Below are positions 63,337-64,000 of a DNA stretch of 64,000 bases, in pieces. Below the pieces are notes generated by a model. That model saw nothing but the letters and a program-made list of their open reading frames with translations, was not told the DNA's origin and ran no database searches. Each line of letters opens with the position of its first letter. The first letter of the stretch is position 1. The position numbers were made by a program, and so were the translations under genes. This DNA comes from Leifsonia sp. ZF2019 (GTDB taxonomy: Bacteria > Actinomycetota > Actinomycetes > Actinomycetales > Microbacteriaceae): positions 1,860,001 through 1,924,000 of the forward strand of contig NZ_CP065037.1 in the NCBI RefSeq assembly GCF_019924635.1, read 5' to 3'.

Positions 63337-64000
63337 ATGGGATCGGACGACGAGCAGCAGGAGAGGCGCGGGTCGTCGCGCCGCGACTTCCTCAAAGGTG
63401 CGGGGCTGGTGGCGGCGGGGGCCGTTGCCGGCGGCGCCGGGGGAGCGGCGGCCGGAGCAGCGTACGCGTCCCGCGCCGTGCCGGGCGAGGCGCCGCGTGC
63501 GGAGCCGGGCGAGGAGTTTCCACCGCTGCCGCCCCGGGCGAAGCCGGGCTTCGACCATCTCGTGGTGCTGATGTACGAGAACCGCTCGTTCGACAACCTC
63601 CTGGGCTGGCTCTACGACGAGAAGACCCTGCCGGAGGGCAAGCGCTTCGACGGGCTGGCGTTCGGCGAGTACAGCAACCCGGATCCGAACGGCGGTCCGG
63701 ACATCCCGGTGCACGCCTACGACGGCACCACCGACTTCGTGATGCGGCAGCCGTCCCCGGACCCGGGCGAGGTCTATCCGCACGTCAACACCCAGCTGTT
63801 CGGCATCGTCGACCCGCCGTCGAACGCCGACGCGCTGGTGAAGGACATGCAGCCGCCCTACAACGCGCCGCAGCCGGGCCAGAGGCCGACGATGTCCGGC
63901 TTCGTGAAGGACTACATCGGAGTGCTGCGCAAAGACACCGGGCAGGAGCCGGGCGTCGACGACTACCGGCGCATCATGGGCGCTTTCACGCCCGACATGC
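63337..64000 (+). CDS. Tat-exported phosphoesterase (phospholipase C family), 5' part
   Basis: The first 221 codons of a gene cut by the window edge. A twin-arginine signal with SRRDFLKG near residues 14-21 and a Gly/Ala-rich hydrophobic core is followed by FDHLVVLMYENRSFDNLLGWL, the N-terminal metal-binding motif of the non-haemolytic phospholipase C / acid phosphatase A superfamily. Tat export suits a folded metalloenzyme. Substrate (phospholipid or other phosphoester) cannot be told from this part. Confidence 0.87.
   Translation, partial: MGSDDEQQERRGSSRRDFLKGAGLVAAGAVAGGAGGAAAGAAYASRAVPGEAPRAEPGEEFPPLPPRAKPGFDHLVVLMYENRSFDNLLGWLYDEKTLPEGKRFDGLAFGEYSNPDPNGGPDIPVHAYDGTTDFVMRQPSPDPGEVYPHVNTQLFGIVDPPSNADALVKDMQPPYNAPQPGQRPTMSGFVKDYIGVLRKDTGQEPGVDDYRRIMGAFTPDM

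Overview
The window is about 70% G+C with dense, short-spaced genes, and its gene order is that of an actinobacterial chromosome. The order smc, ftsY, ffh, rpsP-khpA-rimM, trmD, rplS, lepB, rnhB, DUF2469, yraN-comM-dprA, xerC, rpsB-tsf, pyrH, frr-cdsA is typical of the class. Two DivIVA-domain proteins, a GlgE glycogen pathway, many GTG starts and apparently leaderless promoters fit Microbacteriaceae; a Leifsonia-like organism is my best guess, by inference only. I see no rRNA, tRNA, insertion sequence, prophage or CRISPR array, and no gene-free stretch longer than about 270 bases.

Region 1 (1-31 kb) is mostly housekeeping: chromosome condensation (smc), the SRP pathway (ftsY, ffh), ribosome assembly and tRNA modification, protein export and processing (lepB, map), DNA uptake and recombination (comM, dprA, xerC), then translation factors, UMP kinase, ribosome recycling and CDP-DAG synthase. 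Accessory genes interrupt it: a CHAD protein, two tandem SGNH-hydrolase lipoproteins, a YbdK-type ligase, a GntR/MFS pair between rimM and trmD, an M23-fold protein and a sugar porter.

Region 2 (31-40 kb) is cell-envelope and polarity oriented. It holds a secreted transglycosylase-like protein, a small zinc-ribbon protein, an alpha/beta hydrolase and an AI-2E-type permease. The permease lies directly downstream of a 944-residue DivIVA-headed protein built of about 45-50 eleven-residue coiled-coil repeats. Divergent from these are a three-TM protein with two exported domains, a thioredoxin-fold TPR protein without CxxC, and an SDR protein.

Region 3 (40-57 kb) carries alpha-glucan metabolism (glgB-glgE divergent from glgP, with glgX further on) surrounding an amine-utilisation block. 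That block has a permease, a topaquinone copper amine oxidase with a His-rich tail, a translationally coupled small membrane protein, and a divergent second permease with an IclR regulator.

Region 4 (57-64 kb) has a cysteine desulfurase with mnmA (tRNA thiolation), separated by a (CCCT)11 microsatellite, then NAD-dependent ligase with an insertion, a DUF1023-type hydrolase and the start of a Tat-exported phosphoesterase.

The least explained items are the hendecad-repeat protein and its neighbours, the His-tailed amine oxidase module, a pair of related 20-bp-arm intergenic palindromes, the (CCCT)11 tract, and the recurring TANNNT box 6-9 bases before start codons.
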